Origin: Pseudovibrio sp. Ad37
Lineage (GTDB): Bacteria; Pseudomonadota; Alphaproteobacteria; Rhizobiales; Stappiaceae
DNA: 64,000 nucleotides
Direction of reading: 5' to 3'
NCBI RefSeq assembly: GCF_001623075.1
Contig: NZ_LMCF01000032.1
Coordinates: forward strand, 29,374-93,373
Below are positions 24,602-33,448 of this stretch, piece by piece (the first letter of the stretch is position 1; each line of letters begins with the position of its first letter). Made by a program: the position numbers and the translations under genes. A model generated the notes under the pieces. It saw only the letters and a program-made list of their open reading frames with translations, ran no database searches and was not told the DNA's origin.

Positions 24602-25861
24602 TCAGATTTTTTCCTGAGTGTGTTTGCGCAGCTCAGAGCGGCCAATGAAGTTGCGGTGCACGGCATCAGGACCATCTGCAAAGCGCAGGGTGCGCAGGTT
24701 CATCCAGTTGGTTGCCAGTGGGGTATCCTGAGAGATGCCCTGACCGCCAAACATCTGCATGGCTTCATCTGTAACTTTAAGCGCCATGCGCGGTGCAACA
24801 ACCTTGATCTGGCTGATCCAGAACGCCGCTTCACGGGCGGAGGCATTGTCCATCATCCATGCGGCTTTCAGGCAGAGAAGGCGGGCTTGCTCAATCTCCA
24901 TGCGGCATTCGGCTATGATGTCGAAATTGGCGCCCAGTTTGTAGAGCTGCTTACCAAAGGCTTCCCGGTTGATGGAACGCTTACACATCAGCTCAAGCGC
25001 TTGTTCCGCTTGTCCAATTGCTCGCATGCAATGGTGGATGCGGCCCGGGCCGAGGCGACCTTGTGCCACTTCAAAGCCGCGTCCTTCTTCCAGAAGCAGG
25101 TTTTCGACAGGAACGCGTACATCCTCAAACCGCAGGTGCAAATGTCCGTGAGGGGCATGGTCATGGCCAAACACCTGCATCGGTCGTAGCTTGGTGATGC
25201 CCGGTGTGTTGGCGTCCACCACGATCATCGAATGCTGCTGATGCTTGGTGCCGTCTGTTGGCGTGTGAACCATGGTGATGTAAACCGCGCAGCGCGGGTC
25301 ACCAGCACCGGAAGACCACCACTTCTCACCATTCAGCACGTAATGGTCACCATCACGCACGCAGGACATGCGGATGTTGGTGGCGTCGGATGAGCCGTGG
25401 TCTGGCTCAGTCATCAGGTAGGCTGAGCGAATCTCGCCGTCCAGCATGCGCTTCAGCCAGGTTTCTTTCATCGCCTCGGAGCCGTAGCGCTCAAACACTT
25501 CCATGTTGCCGGTGTCAGGGGCGTTGCAGTTGAACACCTCTGGTGCGAGCGGAGATTTGCCCATCTCTTCAGCCAGATAGGCGTATTCAACAGTGCTGAG
25601 GCCGTAGCCGCGCTTGGAGTCTGTCAGCCAAAAATTCCAAAGGCCTTTGGCGCGTGCGCTTGCTTTGAGGCTTTCCAGAATTTCTGTTTGCCGCGGAGTA
25701 TGTTGCCAGCGGTCTCCCACCGGAATCTCATCATGAAATTCATCCTCGAGGGGCATGATTTCATCGCGAACCATGCTGCGCACTTGTTCCATGAGTGGCG
25801 CTACACGCTGGCTTACCCCAAGGTCCATAGCTGGACGTTCGGCTAATAAAGTGTCGCTCAT
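24602..25861 (-). CDS. Acyl-CoA dehydrogenase, ACAD11 dehydrogenase-domain type
   Basis: A 419-residue acyl-CoA dehydrogenase that closely follows the C-terminal half of animal ACAD11: SPLAPEVFNCNAPDTGNMEV, MTEPDHGSSDATNI, NGEKWWSSGAGDPRC, KHQQHSMIVVDANTPGI, EGRGFEVAQGRLGPGRIHHC and FGGQGISQDTPLA. In ACAD10/11 the dehydrogenase domain acts on 4-phosphoacyl-CoA, eliminating phosphate to give an enoyl-CoA. The matching kinase half is encoded separately at 28513-29550. ATG at 25861 has a GGGAGGGTC ribosome site. First gene of the three-dehydrogenase minus-strand operon, divergent from the SDR-MaoC operon. Confidence 0.9.
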   Translation of the reverse strand: MSDTLLAERPAMDLGVSQRVAPLMEQVRSMVRDEIMPLEDEFHDEIPVGDRWQHTPRQTEILESLKASARAKGLWNFWLTDSKRGYGLSTVEYAYLAEEMGKSPLAPEVFNCNAPDTGNMEVFERYGSEAMKETWLKRMLDGEIRSAYLMTEPDHGSSDATNIRMSCVRDGDHYVLNGEKWWSSGAGDPRCAVYITMVHTPTDGTKHQQHSMIVVDANTPGITKLRPMQVFGHDHAPHGHLHLRFEDVRVPVENLLLEEGRGFEVAQGRLGPGRIHHCMRAIGQAEQALELMCKRSINREAFGKQLYKLGANFDIIAECRMEIEQARLLCLKAAWMMDNASAREAAFWISQIKVVAPRMALKVTDEAMQMFGGQGISQDTPLATNWMNLRTLRFADGPDAVHRNFIGRSELRKHTQEKI

Positions 25862-26208
25862 GATTGACCCTCCCAAGACATCTGAGCTCTTTTGTCTTTA
25901 CAGACCCGTGGGGAAATTCCACTTATTATCAGAGGGATAGGTGATCATGAGCTCCCACACAAAATCAAAATCCCAGGCCGGAGAGACAAAAGAAACGAGC
26001 TAAAAATTTTGCTTTACAACTGTTGATATACGGAAACATACTACTGAGTATGTTGTCAACTGCGCGTGAAGATGAGCACGCTTGACCATTGGTTTAAGGT
26101 GGCCTCCCCAAAACGTGGGTGGCGGTATCTGAATGAAGAAACGCCTGAATCAAGTCGCGTGAGATGCGGTGGCAGATCGAAGAACACTATGGGAGGTAGG
26201 GTGTCTTC
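25862..26208. promoter_or_regulatory. Divergent promoter region with the second shared palindrome
   Basis: About 350 bases between divergent operons with no gene. At 26035-26054 lies AACATACTACTGAGTATGTT, with 8-base arms AACATACT/AGTATGTT, the same outer arms and spacing as at 20255-20274. It is placed to control the plus-strand SDR-MaoC-SDR operon, the minus-strand dehydrogenase operon, or both. Confidence 0.7.
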
Positions 26209-27042
26209 ATGGGATATCTTGAGGAACTGTTTGGTGTCGCTGGCAAAACAGCGCTGGTAACAGGTGGTGGAACCGGCATTGGCCGCATGGTCGCCACTGC
26301 ACTGGCAGAAGGTGGCGCCCGCGTCTTCATCTGCTCGCGCAAGCTGGATGTGGTTGAAAAAACAGCACAGGAGATCAATGCAAACCTGAAAGCCAACAAT
26401 CCGGTGGCTGCCGGATCTGTTGAAGCGTTTCAGGGAGATGTTGGCTCTGAAGAGGGCGTGTTGGCTCTTGCTGAAGCTGTACGTGAGCGCAGCCCAAAGC
26501 TTGATATTCTGGTCAACAATGCTGGCATCACCTGGGGTGAGCCACTGGGCACCTTCCCGTACTTTGCGTGGAAGAAGGTGATGGATGTCAACGTGGCAGG
26601 CCTGTTCCATCTGACGCAGACTCTGTTGCCGGAGTTGAAAGCCAGTGGACGACCGGAAGATCCGGCCCGCGTTATTAATTTGGGCTCGGTCATGGGCTCC
26701 ACGCCGATTGGGGATGGCGCTTACTCTTACTCAGCCTCAAAGGCCGCAGTGCACCAGCTGACGCGCATTCTGGCCAAAGAACTGGCGAAAGAGCACATTA
26801 CATTCAACGGCTTCGCACCGGGGCCGTTCCAATCCAACATGACAGCGTTTGCAACGGGCACGGACGAAAAAGCAGCGCATGTCGGGAAAGGCGTGCCACT
26901 TGGCCGGATCGGGCACCCTGATGATATCGCAGGCGCAACGCTCTTCCTTTGTGGCAAAGGCGGGTCCTATGTCACGGGGGAAGTGATCCCGCTGGATGGT
27001 GGCATCCATATCGCCACAGGCACCAATTTGTTTGGACAGTGA
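26209..27042 (+). CDS. Short-chain dehydrogenase/reductase (SDR)
   Basis: A 277-residue classical SDR with TGGGTGIG near residue 18, NNAG near 105, catalytic Ser in NLGSVMGS and YSASK. The arginine/lysine pair after the second strand (CSRKLD) suggests NADP(H) preference, in contrast to the Asp-containing SDR at 21277. The C-terminus has YVTGEVIPLDGGIHIA. First gene of a plus-strand operon behind the shared palindrome; MaoC follows after seven bases. Probably a beta-keto/hydroxyacyl-CoA dehydrogenase of the same pathway. Confidence 0.88.
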   Translation: MGYLEELFGVAGKTALVTGGGTGIGRMVATALAEGGARVFICSRKLDVVEKTAQEINANLKANNPVAAGSVEAFQGDVGSEEGVLALAEAVRERSPKLDILVNNAGITWGEPLGTFPYFAWKKVMDVNVAGLFHLTQTLLPELKASGRPEDPARVINLGSVMGSTPIGDGAYSYSASKAAVHQLTRILAKELAKEHITFNGFAPGPFQSNMTAFATGTDEKAAHVGKGVPLGRIGHPDDIAGATLFLCGKGGSYVTGEVIPLDGGIHIATGTNLFGQ

Positions 27043-27049
27043 GGGGCTT

Positions 27050-27520
27050 ATGGAACTGACCATAGAAGAACTTGAGGCCCGGGTTGGCCAGCAGATAGGC
27101 TTGTCTGACTGGGTGGAGGTGGATCAGTATATGATCTCCACCTTTGGCAAACTGACCTTTGATGAGCAGTTTATCCATATGGATCCTGAGCGCGCCGCTG
27201 CTGAAACCCCGTTTGGCGGTACCATCGCTCATGGGTTTCTCACGCTCTCGCTCGCCAGCAAATTCGCCATAGAAACCTTGCCGGATGTGAAGGGGCGGAC
27301 CATGGGCATCAACTATGGTTTCAATAAAATCCGCTTTTTACATCCTGTCGCCAGTGGTAAGCGCATTCGGGGACGTTTCACTCTGGATAATCTGACCCGC
27401 AAGGGAGATGGTCAGATCCTTCAGGAGTTTGGTCTTTCAATTGAGATTGAGGGTGTCGAAAGCCCCGCGTTGGTCGCACAATGGCTGACAATGACGTTTT
27501 TTGAGGAGGTAGCTGCATGA
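27050..27520 (+). CDS. MaoC-family (R)-specific enoyl-CoA hydratase
   Basis: A 156-residue single hot-dog-domain hydratase that adds water across the double bond of an enoyl-CoA. The catalytic Asp/His and hydratase motif appear in FDEQFIHMDPERAAAETPFGGTIAHGFLTLS (about residues 37-68). It starts at ATG 27050 with GAGGGGCTT upstream, just after the SDR stop; a longer frame from 26996 is less likely. It overlaps the following SDR by four bases (ATGA). Together they make a hydratase plus dehydrogenase pair resembling split peroxisomal MFE-2. Confidence 0.9.
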   Translation: MELTIEELEARVGQQIGLSDWVEVDQYMISTFGKLTFDEQFIHMDPERAAAETPFGGTIAHGFLTLSLASKFAIETLPDVKGRTMGINYGFNKIRFLHPVASGKRIRGRFTLDNLTRKGDGQILQEFGLSIEIEGVESPALVAQWLTMTFFEEVAA

Positions 27521-28428
27521 CGCAGGACACGATAAATTTTGCCGGTCAGGTAGCGATTGTTACGGGCGCAGGCGGTGGGCTTGGTCGTCTTTACGCGCTG
27601 GACCTTGCCGCACGCGGCGCTGCGGTGGTGGTGAATGATCTGGGCGGCTCTGTTGATGGCTCCGGTTCGTCCGCAACCGCTGCTGAAACGGTTGTTGAGG
27701 AGATCAAAGCAGCAGGCGGCAAAGCAATCGCCAATGCTGCGGATGTGACGGATGAGGCTGCTGTCAACGCTATGGTGGCGGACACTGTTGCAGCATTCGG
27801 GCGCGTTGATATTCTCATCAACAACGCTGGCATCCTGCGCGATAAGTCCTTTGCCAAGATGGAAATGTCCAACTGGAACAAAGTGGTAGACGTGCACCTC
27901 AATGGCGCGGCGCTCTGCACCAAGGCCGTTTGGAACGTGATGAAAGAGCAGGGCTATGGCCGCATCATCATGACCACATCTCCCTCCGGCATTTATGGCA
28001 ACTTTGGGCAGGCGAACTACGGCGCTGCGAAAGCGGGCCTTTGGGGCATGATGAATACGCTTGGCCTTGAAGGGGCAAAAAGCAACATTCACATCAACTG
28101 CATTGCACCTTCTGCTGGGACACGCATGACAGAAACCATCATGGATGCTGGCACGCTGAAGATGCTTGCGCCAGAGAACATCACGCCTGCAGTGGTGTTC
28201 CTGTGCTCTGATGCTGCGCCAACCCGTAAGGTGCTTGTGGCCGCTGCCGGCACTTACACACTAGCCGAAATGGTTGAAACACAAGGCATTCATCTGGCTG
28301 AGGGCAACCGTACACCAGAGGCAATTTCTGCCAATTGGGGCCGGATTGCTGACCGCACGGATGCGGAGCCGGTGAACAGCGCCATGGAAGGTGTCGCCAA
28401 GCTGGTAAAGGCAATGGCCAACGCCTGA
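27517..28428 (+). CDS. SDR-family 3-hydroxyacyl-CoA dehydrogenase (MFE-2 type)
   Basis: A 303-residue SDR of the peroxisomal multifunctional enzyme type 2 dehydrogenase class, longer than ordinary SDRs. Motifs: TGAGGGLGRLYALDLAARGA near residues 16-35, VVVNDLGGSVDGSG (typical of MFE-2), NNAGILRDKSFAKM, and the catalytic YGAAK. The extra C-terminal segment (QGIHLAEGNRTPEAISANWGRI) is also seen in this class. It should oxidise (R)-3-hydroxyacyl-CoA made by the MaoC hydratase encoded immediately upstream. A CCTGAC/GTCAGG hairpin (28449-28481) separates it from the next gene. Confidence 0.9.
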   Translation: MTQDTINFAGQVAIVTGAGGGLGRLYALDLAARGAAVVVNDLGGSVDGSGSSATAAETVVEEIKAAGGKAIANAADVTDEAAVNAMVADTVAAFGRVDILINNAGILRDKSFAKMEMSNWNKVVDVHLNGAALCTKAVWNVMKEQGYGRIIMTTSPSGIYGNFGQANYGAAKAGLWGMMNTLGLEGAKSNIHINCIAPSAGTRMTETIMDAGTLKMLAPENITPAVVFLCSDAAPTRKVLVAAAGTYTLAEMVETQGIHLAEGNRTPEAISANWGRIADRTDAEPVNSAMEGVAKLVKAMANA

Positions 28429-28512
28429 GCCTAAAAGCCGATAAGGAGCCTGACTGTTCACGGGACGGGGGAACCGTCAGGCAACCGGATGTTTCATGGA
28501 GGAGGGGAGCCC

Positions 28513-29550
28513 ATGACGAACGCCTTGCATACATTAGAGAAACCAGCGCTACAGGCCTATCTGAAGCAGCAGATACCGGAGTTTGGTGAGCTTCTGGAGA
28601 TTGAGAAATTTCCGGGCGGCCAATCCAACCCAACTTACAAGCTGGTGACCTCTGACAAGACCTACGTCATGCGAGCTAAACCTCCGGGAACCTTGCTGAA
28701 ATCCGCCCATATGGTGGATCGCGAGTATCAGGTGATGACGGCTCTGGCGGGTAGTGATGTGCCTGTGCCCAAGACTTACCATTTGTCTGCGGAGAATTCT
28801 CCAATAGGCACAATGTTCTTTGTGATGGAGTATGTTGAAGGGCGGATTTTCTGGGATCCTGCGCTGCCAGAGTGCTCTAATGAAGAGCGTATGGCGATCT
28901 TCGCGGAGATGAACCGGGTGTTGGCCGCCCTGCACGATGTCTCTCCCAATGCCGTTGGTCTGATGGACTATGGCAAGCTCGGCAACTACTTCGAGCGGCA
29001 GACCGGGCGCTGGATCAAGCAGTACAAGGCCTCAGAAACCGTCACGATTCCAGCCATGAACCGGCTGATGGAGTGGCTGGAAGCGAACATGGTGGAGGAT
29101 GATGGTTCGACTTCGCTGGTGCACGGGGATTACCGACTCGACAACCTGATCTTCCATCCCACAGAACCGCGGATTGTGGCTGTGCTGGATTGGGAGCTTT
29201 CTACGCTTGGTCACCCGCTGGCGGACCTTGCCTATCAGTGCATGCAGTGGCGTTTGCCGTCTTTCAAAGGTTTGCGCGGTTTGGCAGGGCTGGATCGTGT
29301 GGCGCTTGGTATTCCGCTTGAAGAGGAGTACGTCCGCCAGTACTGTATGCGTCGCGGGCTCAGCGAGATTGAGAACTGGGAGTTCTATCTCGCGTTCTCC
29401 ATGTTCCGATTAGCCGCAATTATTCAAGGGGTTGTAGCACGTGCTGAAGCAGGCAACGCCTCCAACCCACAAGCCGCAGAAATGATGCGAAAAGCTGTCC
29501 CTCTCATCGCCGGCATGGCCTGTGAGGTGGTTGGCGAACTGGTGGAGTAA
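28513..29550 (+). CDS. ACAD11/LvaA-type phosphotransferase (predicted 4-hydroxyacyl-CoA kinase)
   Basis: A 345-residue kinase of the aminoglycoside-phosphotransferase fold that matches the N-terminal domain of ACAD10/11: GGQSNPTYKLVTSDKTYVMR, KPPGTLLKSAHMVDREYQV, EYVEGRIFWDP, RWIKQYKAS, the catalytic HGDYRLDNLIFHP, and VLDWELSTLGHPLADLAY. In that family the reaction is ATP-dependent phosphorylation of the 4-hydroxy group of an acyl-CoA, which a partner dehydrogenase then eliminates. The partner is encoded at 24602-25861. An excellent GGAGGAGGGGAG site decides the ATG. Not an antibiotic-resistance enzyme on this context. Confidence 0.88.
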   Translation: MTNALHTLEKPALQAYLKQQIPEFGELLEIEKFPGGQSNPTYKLVTSDKTYVMRAKPPGTLLKSAHMVDREYQVMTALAGSDVPVPKTYHLSAENSPIGTMFFVMEYVEGRIFWDPALPECSNEERMAIFAEMNRVLAALHDVSPNAVGLMDYGKLGNYFERQTGRWIKQYKASETVTIPAMNRLMEWLEANMVEDDGSTSLVHGDYRLDNLIFHPTEPRIVAVLDWELSTLGHPLADLAYQCMQWRLPSFKGLRGLAGLDRVALGIPLEEEYVRQYCMRRGLSEIENWEFYLAFSMFRLAAIIQGVVARAEAGNASNPQAAEMMRKAVPLIAGMACEVVGELVE

Positions 29551-29555
29551 CGAGT

Positions 29556-29981
29556 GTGAACAAGCGATCCGGGCGTTGTATGTGCGGGGCGGTGTCCTAC
29601 AAAATTGAGGGTGACCCGGTGGTTACAGCTCAATGTCATTGTGAGGAATGCCGCAGGGTGAGTGGGACCGGCCATACGGTTGGTGCCATGTTCCGGGCTG
29701 ATCAGGTGAATATCTCCGGCGAGCTGGGCGAATATCTTTACACCTCTGCCAACGGCTCAAAGGTCACCAAAACCTTCTGCCCAAACTGCGGAAGTCCGAT
29801 CTATGGCCGCAACACCAACGCGCCTGACCACATGACGTTGCCGCTCGGTTCCATGGACAGCGCGGATGATCTGGAAATTGAGGTCGTCATCTTTGACCGC
29901 GACAAACCGCATTGGGATGCCCTGCCAGAAACAGCTGCGATCTTCGAAACCCAGCCAGACTGGAAGCCCGAGAAGGTGTGA
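29556..29981 (+). CDS. GFA-domain (CENP-V/Gfa type) zinc protein
   Basis: A 141-residue protein of the glutathione-dependent formaldehyde-activating/GFA family. Zinc ligands are visible as GRCMCGAVSY (residues 7-16), CHCEECRR (about 27-34) and FCPNCGSPIYG (about 70-80). Few members have proven activity, and glutathione-formaldehyde adduct binding cannot be assumed. It begins with GTG five bases after the phosphotransferase and is probably the last gene of the operon. A second, distant GFA gene lies at 41030-41407. Confidence 0.85.
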   Translation: MNKRSGRCMCGAVSYKIEGDPVVTAQCHCEECRRVSGTGHTVGAMFRADQVNISGELGEYLYTSANGSKVTKTFCPNCGSPIYGRNTNAPDHMTLPLGSMDSADDLEIEVVIFDRDKPHWDALPETAAIFETQPDWKPEKV

Positions 29982-30051
29982 AGCCTAAAAGAAGCGCTCC
30001 ACAAACAACAATGCCGGCCTAAATCGAGTTAGGCGGGCATGATTGCGAAGT

Positions 30052-30807
30052 TCAGTTAAGGGCAGCGGCAGGGGCTGAGCACTTCGAGATCTCGACAAAA
30101 CGGCGAGATAGCTGGTGCTCGGGATTCCTGAAAAACTCTTGTGTTTCCTTGTGTTCTACGATCCTGCCACAATCCATTACCGCGATGTCATCGGCCAGCT
30201 TTGCCAGTGTTTGCAGGTCGTGTGAGATGATCAGGAGACCCATGTTCATCTCTGCCTGCACCTCGCGCAGCAGGCAAGTTATTTGCTCCTGCGTCACCAG
30301 ATCCAGCGCGGAGAGTGGCTCATCAAGCACCAGAAAGCGAGGTTTCACGGCCAAAGCGCGTGCCAGAGCAACACGTTGGCACTGCCCGCCGGAAAGCTGA
30401 TGTGGTCGCTTGGTTGCGCAAGTTGCATCCAACCCAACCATATCTAACAGGTCTTGTGCCTGTCGCTGGCGTTCAGCCTTGGGCAGCTTATGGATGGCTT
30501 TCAGCGGTTCGCAGATTAGGTCCAGCGCACTCAAGAAAGGGCTCAAAGCTGCCAGAGGGTCCTGCCACATGTAGTGGATGATATCTCCGGTTTTGCTGAG
30601 GTCGGGGAAGAAGATCTGGTTGTTGTGAAACAGCGTCTCATGCGGTGCGGGGATGATGCCTGTCATGGCCTTGGCAAGCGTTGACTTTCCGCAGCCGGAG
30701 CGGCCTACAAGGCCGGTTGTGCGGGAGGGATGCAGGGTCAGGTTGACTTTGGAAAGCACCTGATTGGAGCCGTAGGCGATGGAGAGGTGTCTTGCTTGCA
30801 TGGTCAT
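30052..30807 (-). CDS. ABC transporter ATP-binding protein (NikE/DppF type)
   Basis: A 251-residue ATPase subunit of a peptide/nickel-type importer. It has Walker A GRSGCGKST, the signature LSGGQCQRVALARAL and Walker B FLVLDEPLSALD, followed by the H-loop ISHDL. ATG at 30807 overlaps the upstream ATPase gene's stop (ATGA); the frame opens further upstream without need. Last gene of the five-gene minus-strand operon SBP, two permeases and two ATPases. It lacks the C-terminal oligopeptide-type extension seen in many DppF proteins. Confidence 0.9.
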   Translation of the reverse strand: MTMQARHLSIAYGSNQVLSKVNLTLHPSRTTGLVGRSGCGKSTLAKAMTGIIPAPHETLFHNNQIFFPDLSKTGDIIHYMWQDPLAALSPFLSALDLICEPLKAIHKLPKAERQRQAQDLLDMVGLDATCATKRPHQLSGGQCQRVALARALAVKPRFLVLDEPLSALDLVTQEQITCLLREVQAEMNMGLLIISHDLQTLAKLADDIAVMDCGRIVEHKETQEFFRNPEHQLSRRFVEISKCSAPAAALN

Positions 30808-31589
30808 AGCTGAAGTCTTTCCATAGCGCCCGTAATTTCCGCAGTCGCACGGTGGCAATCCGGGGCTATTGGTTGGTTCAGATCGCAGGCATCAACGAGT
30901 TGGCCAGCGTCCATCACCAGCACAGAGGTGCAAGTTTGGCGAACAATGCGCAGATCGTGGCTGACGAACAGCAGAGCGGAGCCAGTTTCCTGCTGCACCA
31001 CGTTGAGCGCCTGCAGCGTTTCGTGCTCGGTGATGACATCAAGGCCAGTGGTCGGCTCATCAGCTATCAAAATAGTTGGCTTTAAAATCAACGCCATAGC
31101 CATCATCACCCGCTGCTTCATACCACCACTCAAAGCGTTGGGATACTGCTTCAGACAGAGCTTGGGCAGTGAAACCGCTTCGAGTGCCTGAAGGAGAGCA
31201 TGGTGTGCAGCTTGACCGTGCAGCGAGACGTTTCCTGCTGTTTCAAGCAGTTGTGTTTCTATGGTCAGGCTAGGGTGCAAGGCGCTGCCGGGGCTTTGGA
31301 AGATACAGAAAATGCCGGTGCCTCGAATCTGCTGCTTTTCAGCAAAAGGCATTGCCAGAAGGTCTTTGCCTTGAAACCGGATGGACCCGCTTGAAGCTGC
31401 CAGAGGAGCACGCAACGCGCCTGTAATCGCGTGGCAGGTCAATGACTTACCACAGCCGGATCTGCCGATCAGACCCAGCCTCTGGTTGGTTGCAAGATCA
31501 AAACTGACGCCTTCAACCAGCGGCTCGTTGTTCTGCGCACTGTTGGAAATGGTGAGGTTATGCACCTGAAGAAGGGGGATTTCTACCAT
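30804..31589 (-). CDS. ABC transporter ATP-binding protein (NikD/DppD type)
   Basis: A 261-residue ATPase subunit with Walker A GRSGCGKSL, signature LSGGMKQRVMMAMAL, Walker B ILIADEPTTGLDV and switch VSHDL. It pairs with the NikE-like ATPase as a heterodimer under the two permeases. The ATG at 31589 overlaps the permease stop by seven bases; the frame extends 51 codons upstream into the permease gene and that extension is not real. The length and the short C-terminus favour the nickel-type over the oligopeptide-type subgroup. Confidence 0.9.
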   Translation of the reverse strand: MVEIPLLQVHNLTISNSAQNNEPLVEGVSFDLATNQRLGLIGRSGCGKSLTCHAITGALRAPLAASSGSIRFQGKDLLAMPFAEKQQIRGTGIFCIFQSPGSALHPSLTIETQLLETAGNVSLHGQAAHHALLQALEAVSLPKLCLKQYPNALSGGMKQRVMMAMALILKPTILIADEPTTGLDVITEHETLQALNVVQQETGSALLFVSHDLRIVRQTCTSVLVMDAGQLVDACDLNQPIAPDCHRATAEITGAMERLQL

Positions 31590-32452
31590 CTGTAGGGTTT
31601 CCTCTTGTCCAGCTGAAAGCGGATGCCTTCGCCCACCAGATTGAAGCTGAGTACGGCGAAGATGATGACGATGCCGGGTGCCAGCACCACGCTTGGGCGC
31701 TCTGCGAAGAAAGGCCGTGCTTCGTTGAGCATGGCTCCCCACTCCGCAGCAGGTGGTTGTGCGCCAAGGCCGAGGAAGCTGAGGGAGGATAGCACCAGCA
31801 AAAGCCCTGCCATTTCAAGGGAAAGAACCACCAGCAGCGGGGGTAAGATTTGCGGAAGGATGTGCCGCCTGATGATGCTGAGCGGCTTTTGTCCGCATTG
31901 GCGGGAGGCTAAAACGTATTCTTTGGAAGCGGCTTCCAGCGTTAACGTGCGGACCAAACGGGCGAGGCTGGGCCACCAGGCCAGGGCGACGCCGAAGACG
32001 GCGGAGGTGAGGGAGGCGCCCAGATAGCCGATGATGGCAAGGGCAAACACCAGCATGGGAAACGCGAGGAAGATATCCGCAATCCGCATCAAAACCGCAT
32101 CAACCCAGCCTTTGCAGAGGGCTGAGAGCAGACCCACGGGCAGGGCGATAGCGAGGATAAGTCCGGCTGTTGTCAGCGCCGTGCCAAGGGAGAGTGCGGT
32201 CCCTGCCATCAGGCGGGAGAGGATACACCGGCCCAGATGGTCCGTTCCGAGCGGGTAAGTCAAACTGGGAGCGCTGAGACGGTGCAGCAGGTCGATCTGG
32301 TTGGGCGGGTTGGGGGCGAAGGTTTCGCCGCCGAGTGCCAGAGTGATGAAGAAGCACAGGAAGAGCCCACCCAACAAAAATGTGGTTCTGCCTCTGAGGA
32401 GCTGTGTTGCCCGCGAGAGGGGGATAGATTTTGCACTATCAACGTACGCCAT
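31583..32452 (-). CDS. ABC transporter permease (NikC/DppC type)
   Basis: A 289-residue inner-membrane permease with an N-terminal helix, an extracytoplasmic HRLSAPSLTYPLGTDHLGRCILSRLMAGT segment characteristic of DppC/NikC proteins, and five further membrane helices. The cytoplasmic EAA loop reads EAASKEYVLASRQCGQKPLSIIRRHILP. ATG at 32452 is placed six bases after AGGAGG and is preferred over the ATG two codons earlier that abuts it. It overlaps the end of the preceding permease gene. Confidence 0.9.
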   Translation of the reverse strand: MAYVDSAKSIPLSRATQLLRGRTTFLLGGLFLCFFITLALGGETFAPNPPNQIDLLHRLSAPSLTYPLGTDHLGRCILSRLMAGTALSLGTALTTAGLILAIALPVGLLSALCKGWVDAVLMRIADIFLAFPMLVFALAIIGYLGASLTSAVFGVALAWWPSLARLVRTLTLEAASKEYVLASRQCGQKPLSIIRRHILPQILPPLLVVLSLEMAGLLLVLSSLSFLGLGAQPPAAEWGAMLNEARPFFAERPSVVLAPGIVIIFAVLSFNLVGEGIRFQLDKRKPYRW

Positions 32453-33383
32453 GGTCATCCTCCTTGAGTTGAGGCATGAGCCAATGGTTCGTCAGGTCCG
32501 CCGCAAAGTTCGCCAAAAAGAACACTAGCCCCATAAACAGCAGATAAGCTTGTAAGATCGCAAAATCCCGCTCGGCAATGGCCTGCAGTGCCAGTTGCCC
32601 TAAGCCGGGCAGGTTGAAGATGTTTTCAATGATCACAGAGCCACCCAGCAGCGAACCGAAAGAGATGGCCCAGTTGGTGATGAGGGGTGGCAGAATGGAC
32701 TTCAGCACGTGGCGGCCCAAAATAGCGCGACGTGACAGGCCTTTAGTGATGGCCAGACGGATGTAATCTTCGCTCATCACAGCGATTATCCGCTCCCTCA
32801 CCAGCCGGCTCATCACCGCAGCATTGCCAAGGGTCAGCGTGATCACAGGTAAGATCAGGTCCTGCGCATTGCCGAATTGCAGCAGTTTGAACCACCCTAA
32901 ACCCAGCGCGAACACTGCCAGCAGAAACAGCGCCAGCCAAAAGGAGGGAACGGAGACCAGAAACATGGTCAGCACATAGAGGCTGGTGGAGACCGATGTG
33001 CGCTGTGATACAGCGGTTATGGTGCCAAGCACCAGCGACAGAGCCAGTGAGCTGACGAAAGCCAGAACGGACAGCGTCGCCGTAATCGGCAAGTGCTCTT
33101 TAAACAGCTCCAACACAGGACGGCCCGACGCGATGGAGGTGCCCAGATCCAGCCGGAACAGGTCCAGCAGCCAGATAAAGTAGCGCTGAATCAGAGGCTT
33201 ATCCAAGCCATACTCCACCCGCAATGCCTCCACCTGTTCAGCGGTGAACGACACGCCCAGGCGGCGCAGTTCCATCTCAATAGGATCGCCAGGGGTGAGG
33301 CCGATGATTAAAAAACCAATCAGGGTCATGCCAAACAGAGTTGGAATTCCCGAAAGCGTGCGCTTGAAAACAAACTGCTTCAT
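32439..33383 (-). CDS. ABC transporter permease (NikB/DppB type)
   Basis: A 314-residue permease of the DppB/NikB class: N-terminal membrane helix with TLFGMTLIGFLIIGLTPGDP, the periplasmic YGLDKPLIQRYFIWLLDLFRLDLGTS segment, then the transporter core with the EAA motif (ITKGLSRRAILGRHVLKSILPPLIT) and SVIIENIFNLPGLGQLALQAI. It forms a heterodimeric channel with the following permease. ATG at 33383 fits the family start; a frame from 33428 is open but longer than usual. Confidence 0.9.
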   Translation of the reverse strand: MKQFVFKRTLSGIPTLFGMTLIGFLIIGLTPGDPIEMELRRLGVSFTAEQVEALRVEYGLDKPLIQRYFIWLLDLFRLDLGTSIASGRPVLELFKEHLPITATLSVLAFVSSLALSLVLGTITAVSQRTSVSTSLYVLTMFLVSVPSFWLALFLLAVFALGLGWFKLLQFGNAQDLILPVITLTLGNAAVMSRLVRERIIAVMSEDYIRLAITKGLSRRAILGRHVLKSILPPLITNWAISFGSLLGGSVIIENIFNLPGLGQLALQAIAERDFAILQAYLLFMGLVFFLANFAADLTNHWLMPQLKEDDHGVR

Positions 33384-33448
33384 GTGCTGATCTTTCGTGA
33401 AAAGGCAGCACAGATCATGGTGTTGCAATGATCTGTGCTGCGCATCTC

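Noticed and set aside
28513..29550. Annotation as aminoglycoside resistance
   Set aside because: Motifs track ACAD10/11 and LvaA proteins and the gene sits in an acyl-CoA operon, so antibiotic phosphorylation is unlikely.
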